A DNA stretch of 64,000 nucleotides, taken from assembly GCF_000696095.1 (NCBI RefSeq), contig NZ_BAYX01000009.1, positions 1-64,000 of the forward strand, in the 5' to 3' direction. The translations under genes were made by a program, and so were the position numbers. Positions 61,605 to 64,000 of the stretch are shown here, one piece after another (within the stretch, counting starts at the first letter, position 1; the number at the start of each line of letters is the position of its first letter). The stretch is from Rhizobium rhizogenes NBRC 13257 (GTDB lineage Bacteria; Pseudomonadota; Alphaproteobacteria; Rhizobiales; Rhizobiaceae). A model generated the notes under the pieces. It saw only the letters and a program-made list of their open reading frames with translations, was not told the origin of the DNA and made no database searches.

Positions 61605-61913
61605 TAGAGGGACCCTTTTATTCCATTTCAGTGCCAATTTTTGATCTGACATAGATAATACTTTGAATATGGCGGAAGTTGCCCGCAACAATGGCTTTCG
61701 CCGCCCAATTGATGAATGTATCGTCACAATCCACAGCATGGCCTAATCTTTGTTTACCATATCAGGTGCTTGGCGGGCTTTCACCCCCTCATGCTTGTGC
61801 CGTCATTGTGGAAAGAAAGATTTGCCTCGGCGGCTTTTTGGCCTATGAGTGTGCCGCAATTCCAAGAGACAAGACGCGGCCCGCCGCCGGGCCGCCGCAA
61901 TCCGGTTGTTCCC
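61605..61913. other. divergent intergenic region, DUF1344 / aroC
   Basis: 309 bases without a supported gene. The aroC frame is open back to 61716, but that extension lacks a ribosome site and resembles no chorismate synthase N-terminus. Promoters for both genes should lie here; the A+T-rich stretch 61640-61680 is the most likely one for DUF1344. Confidence 0.5.
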
Positions 61914-63011
61914 ATGTCGCATAATAGTTTCGGTCACCTCTTCCGCGTCACCACCTGGGGCGAAAGCCACGGGCCGGCGCTCGGCTGCGTCGTCGATGGC
62001 TGCCCTCCCGGCCTGCGCTTCAAGCTGGAAGACATCCAGGCCTGGCTCGACAAGCGCAAGCCCGGCCAGTCGCGGTTCGTGACGCAGCGGCGCGAGGACG
62101 ATCTCGTCAAGGTGCTCTCCGGCGTGATGCTGGACGAGGACGGCGAGACGATGATTTCGACCGGCACGCCGATCTCCATGCTGATCGAAAATACCGACCA
62201 GCGTTCCAAGGATTACGGCGAGATCGCCCGCAGCTATCGCCCCGGCCATGCCGACTATACCTATGACGTCAAGTATGGCATTCGCGACTATCGCGGCGGC
62301 GGGCGTTCGTCGGCCCGCGAGACCGCGGCGCGTGTTGCTGCCGGCGGCATTGCCCGCCTCGTCGTGCCCGGCGTCACCGTGCGTGGCGCGCTGGTGCAGA
62401 TCGGCAAGCACAAGATCAATCGCGCCAACTGGGATTGGGCGCAGGTCGACCAGAACCCGTTCTTCGCCCCCGATCCAGCGATCGTGCCGGTCTGGGAGGA
62501 ATATCTCGACGGCATTCGCAAAGCAGGCTCCTCGATCGGCGCGGTGGTCGAGGTCATCGCCGAGGGCGTACCCGCCGGCCTTGGCGCTCCGATCTATGCC
62601 AAGCTCGACCAGGATATCGCCTCGCTGCTGATGTCGATCAACGCCGTCAAGGGCGTCGAAATCGGTGAAGGCTTTGCATCCGCCGAACTGACCGGCGAGG
62701 AAAATGCCGACGAGATGCGTATGGGCAATGACGGCAATCGCATTTTCCTGTCCAACCATGCCGGCGGCATTCTGGGCGGCATTTCCACCGGCGAACCCAT
62801 CGTCGCCCGCTTCGCCATCAAGCCGACCTCCTCGATCCTGACCGAACGCCAGTCGATCGACGCCGACGGCAAGAATGTCGATATCCGTACCAAGGGCCGC
62901 CATGACCCCTGCGTCGGCATCCGCGCCGTGCCGATCGGCGAAGCGATGGTTGCATGCGCCATTGCCGATCATTACCTCAGAGACCGTGGCCAGACAGGCC
63001 GGCTGAAATAA
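61914..63011 (+). CDS. aroC: chorismate synthase
   Basis: 365 residues, forming chorismate from EPSP with reduced FMN. The signature motifs are GHLFRVTTWGESHGPALG, YRPGHADYTYDVKYG, YRGGGRSSARETAARVAAG and, near the end, GRHDPCVGIRAVPI. Both catalytic histidines (ESHGPA and GRHDP) are present. It lies 10 bases before ribB, so the two are likely cotranscribed. Confidence 0.97.
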   Translation: MSHNSFGHLFRVTTWGESHGPALGCVVDGCPPGLRFKLEDIQAWLDKRKPGQSRFVTQRREDDLVKVLSGVMLDEDGETMISTGTPISMLIENTDQRSKDYGEIARSYRPGHADYTYDVKYGIRDYRGGGRSSARETAARVAAGGIARLVVPGVTVRGALVQIGKHKINRANWDWAQVDQNPFFAPDPAIVPVWEEYLDGIRKAGSSIGAVVEVIAEGVPAGLGAPIYAKLDQDIASLLMSINAVKGVEIGEGFASAELTGEENADEMRMGNDGNRIFLSNHAGGILGGISTGEPIVARFAIKPTSSILTERQSIDADGKNVDIRTKGRHDPCVGIRAVPIGEAMVACAIADHYLRDRGQTGRLK

Positions 63012-63021
63012 GGACTTTCTC

Positions 63022-64000
63022 ATGCCCTATGACCAGAAGCGTGTTGTCGATGCTATCAGGGCTTTCGAAGCAGGCGAAATCGTCGTCGTCATGGACGACA
63101 ATGACCGCGAAAACGAAGGCGACCTGATCGTCGCCGCCGTTCATTGCACGCCGGAAAAAATGGCCTTCATCGTTCGTCATACCTCGGGCATCGTCTGCAC
63201 GCCGATGCCGCGCGAGGAGGCCAAACGCCTGAACCTCAATGCCATGGTGGCGGAAAACGATTCGGCGCATACGACCGCCTTCACCGTCTCCGTCGACTTC
63301 AAGCACGGCACGACCACCGGCATTTCCGCCGACGACCGGACGCTGACGGTGCGCAACCTCGCCAATCCGAATGTCGGCCCGACCGATTTCGTTCGTCCCG
63401 GCCATATCTTCCCGCTGATCGCCCGCGAAGGCGGCGTGCTGATGCGCTCGGGCCATACGGAAGCTGCGGTCGACCTCTGCAGGCTTGCCAATCTACCGCC
63501 GATCGGCGTCATCAGCGAACTTGTCAACGACGACGGTACGGTGACGCGCGGCCCGCAGGTGGTCGAATTCGCCGAGCAGCATGGGCTGAAGCTCGTCTCC
63601 GTCGCCGATCTCATCGCCTATCGCCAGCGCAAGGAAACGCTGATCGAACTCGGCACCAGCTTCGACATCGACACGCCGTTCGGCAAGGCACGCGCGCATA
63701 CCTATTCGCTGCCCTCGGACACGATGCAGCACCTCGCCGTCGTCTTCGGCGACATCCGCGACGGCATCGACATTCCTGTCCGCCTGCATCCGGAAAGCGT
63801 CGCCGAGGACCTGTTCGGCAAACGCCGACCGGTCGATTTCTACATGAAGAAGATCGCCGACGAGGGCCGCGGGGTCATCGTCTATCTGCGCGAAGGCTCT
63901 GTCGGCGTCGGCCATTTCGACAATGGCCGTAAAGCACGCCAGGCCGAGCGCGAAAGCCATGCCGAGGCGCAGGCACGCGACAGCGAATGGCTGGAAATCG
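63022..64000 (+). CDS. ribB: 3,4-dihydroxy-2-butanone 4-phosphate synthase, GCHII-like C-terminus (partial)
   Basis: The first 326 codons are present and the gene runs off the window. The RibB domain (about 1-205) has MDDNDRENEGDL, RHTSGIVCTPM and GHTEAAVDLC, all the active-site motifs. The second domain aligns with GTP cyclohydrolase II but lacks its zinc cysteines (the segment is RLHPESVAEDLFGKRRPVDF). It is thus probably a RibBX-type hybrid with only RibB activity. It makes the four-carbon unit of riboflavin. Confidence 0.92.
   Translation, partial: MPYDQKRVVDAIRAFEAGEIVVVMDDNDRENEGDLIVAAVHCTPEKMAFIVRHTSGIVCTPMPREEAKRLNLNAMVAENDSAHTTAFTVSVDFKHGTTTGISADDRTLTVRNLANPNVGPTDFVRPGHIFPLIAREGGVLMRSGHTEAAVDLCRLANLPPIGVISELVNDDGTVTRGPQVVEFAEQHGLKLVSVADLIAYRQRKETLIELGTSFDIDTPFGKARAHTYSLPSDTMQHLAVVFGDIRDGIDIPVRLHPESVAEDLFGKRRPVDFYMKKIADEGRGVIVYLREGSVGVGHFDNGRKARQAERESHAEAQARDSEWLEI

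Noticed and set aside
1..64000. CRISPR array, rRNA, prophage or intact insertion sequence
   Set aside because: None seen. No regularly spaced direct repeats, transposase or phage structural motifs are visible.

Overview
The window reads as chromosomal DNA of a Rhizobiaceae alphaproteobacterium, most likely Rhizobium. The evidence is high-G+C codon use, many ATGA gene overlaps, a CcrM-type GANTC methyltransferase, a BioR/BioY biotin module, an IalB-family protein, a DUF721-mutY-dsbA-smc neighbourhood, and the ctaC-ctaD-ctaB-coxF-ctaG-ctaE oxidase operon. All calls rest on reading the sequence and family knowledge; no database search was possible.

Layout. 1-8.3 kb: tRNA-Gln, a cupin/metallo-beta-lactamase pair, small envelope proteins, pyruvate phosphate dikinase, a ParDE toxin-antitoxin module with a palindromic operator, and a CorC-type membrane protein. 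8.3-14.6 kb: smc, dsbA, DUF721 (DciA-like), mutY. 14.6-20 kb: two small enzymes, ccrM with a candidate CtrA/GANTC leader, a NIPSNAP/ABM pair divergent from an ArsR-like regulator, and a serine hydrolase. 20-26.8 kb: DUF1284-bioY-bioR with BioR boxes, an HAD phosphatase, a lipoprotein, then thrC, an M16 peptidase, GNAT and a large c-di-GMP protein in a tightly packed run. 29.8-36.8 kb: a zinc peptidase, CsbD, YqgE, a DsbD-N-like protein, a peroxiredoxin and a zinc-type ABC importer.

36.8-39.3 kb is an A+T-richer accessory patch. It holds one large broken gene: a GHKL ATPase fused to a predicted PD-(D/E)XK nuclease, interrupted by a single-base frameshift that I located by reading the frames upstream. 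This is the best candidate in the window for an undescribed (probably defence) system.

39.3-52 kb: rnhA, thrB, ispH, SURF1 and DUF983, normally continuous with the cta operon, are here separated from ctaE by about 3 kb of accessory genes (CPT-like kinase, GFA, AHSA1, ArsR, rubredoxin-like/MBL). 52-64 kb: ialB, tldD, a MazG-like enzyme, a D-Ala-D-Ala carboxypeptidase, a polysaccharide deacetylase, pdxH, a surface lipoprotein, a J-domain protein, fabI, a histidine phosphatase, DUF1344, aroC, and ribB running off the right edge.

Three copies of a structured intergenic repeat show paired base changes in one stem. Two copies of a second palindromic repeat family are also present. No CRISPR array, prophage, rRNA or intact insertion sequence was seen.
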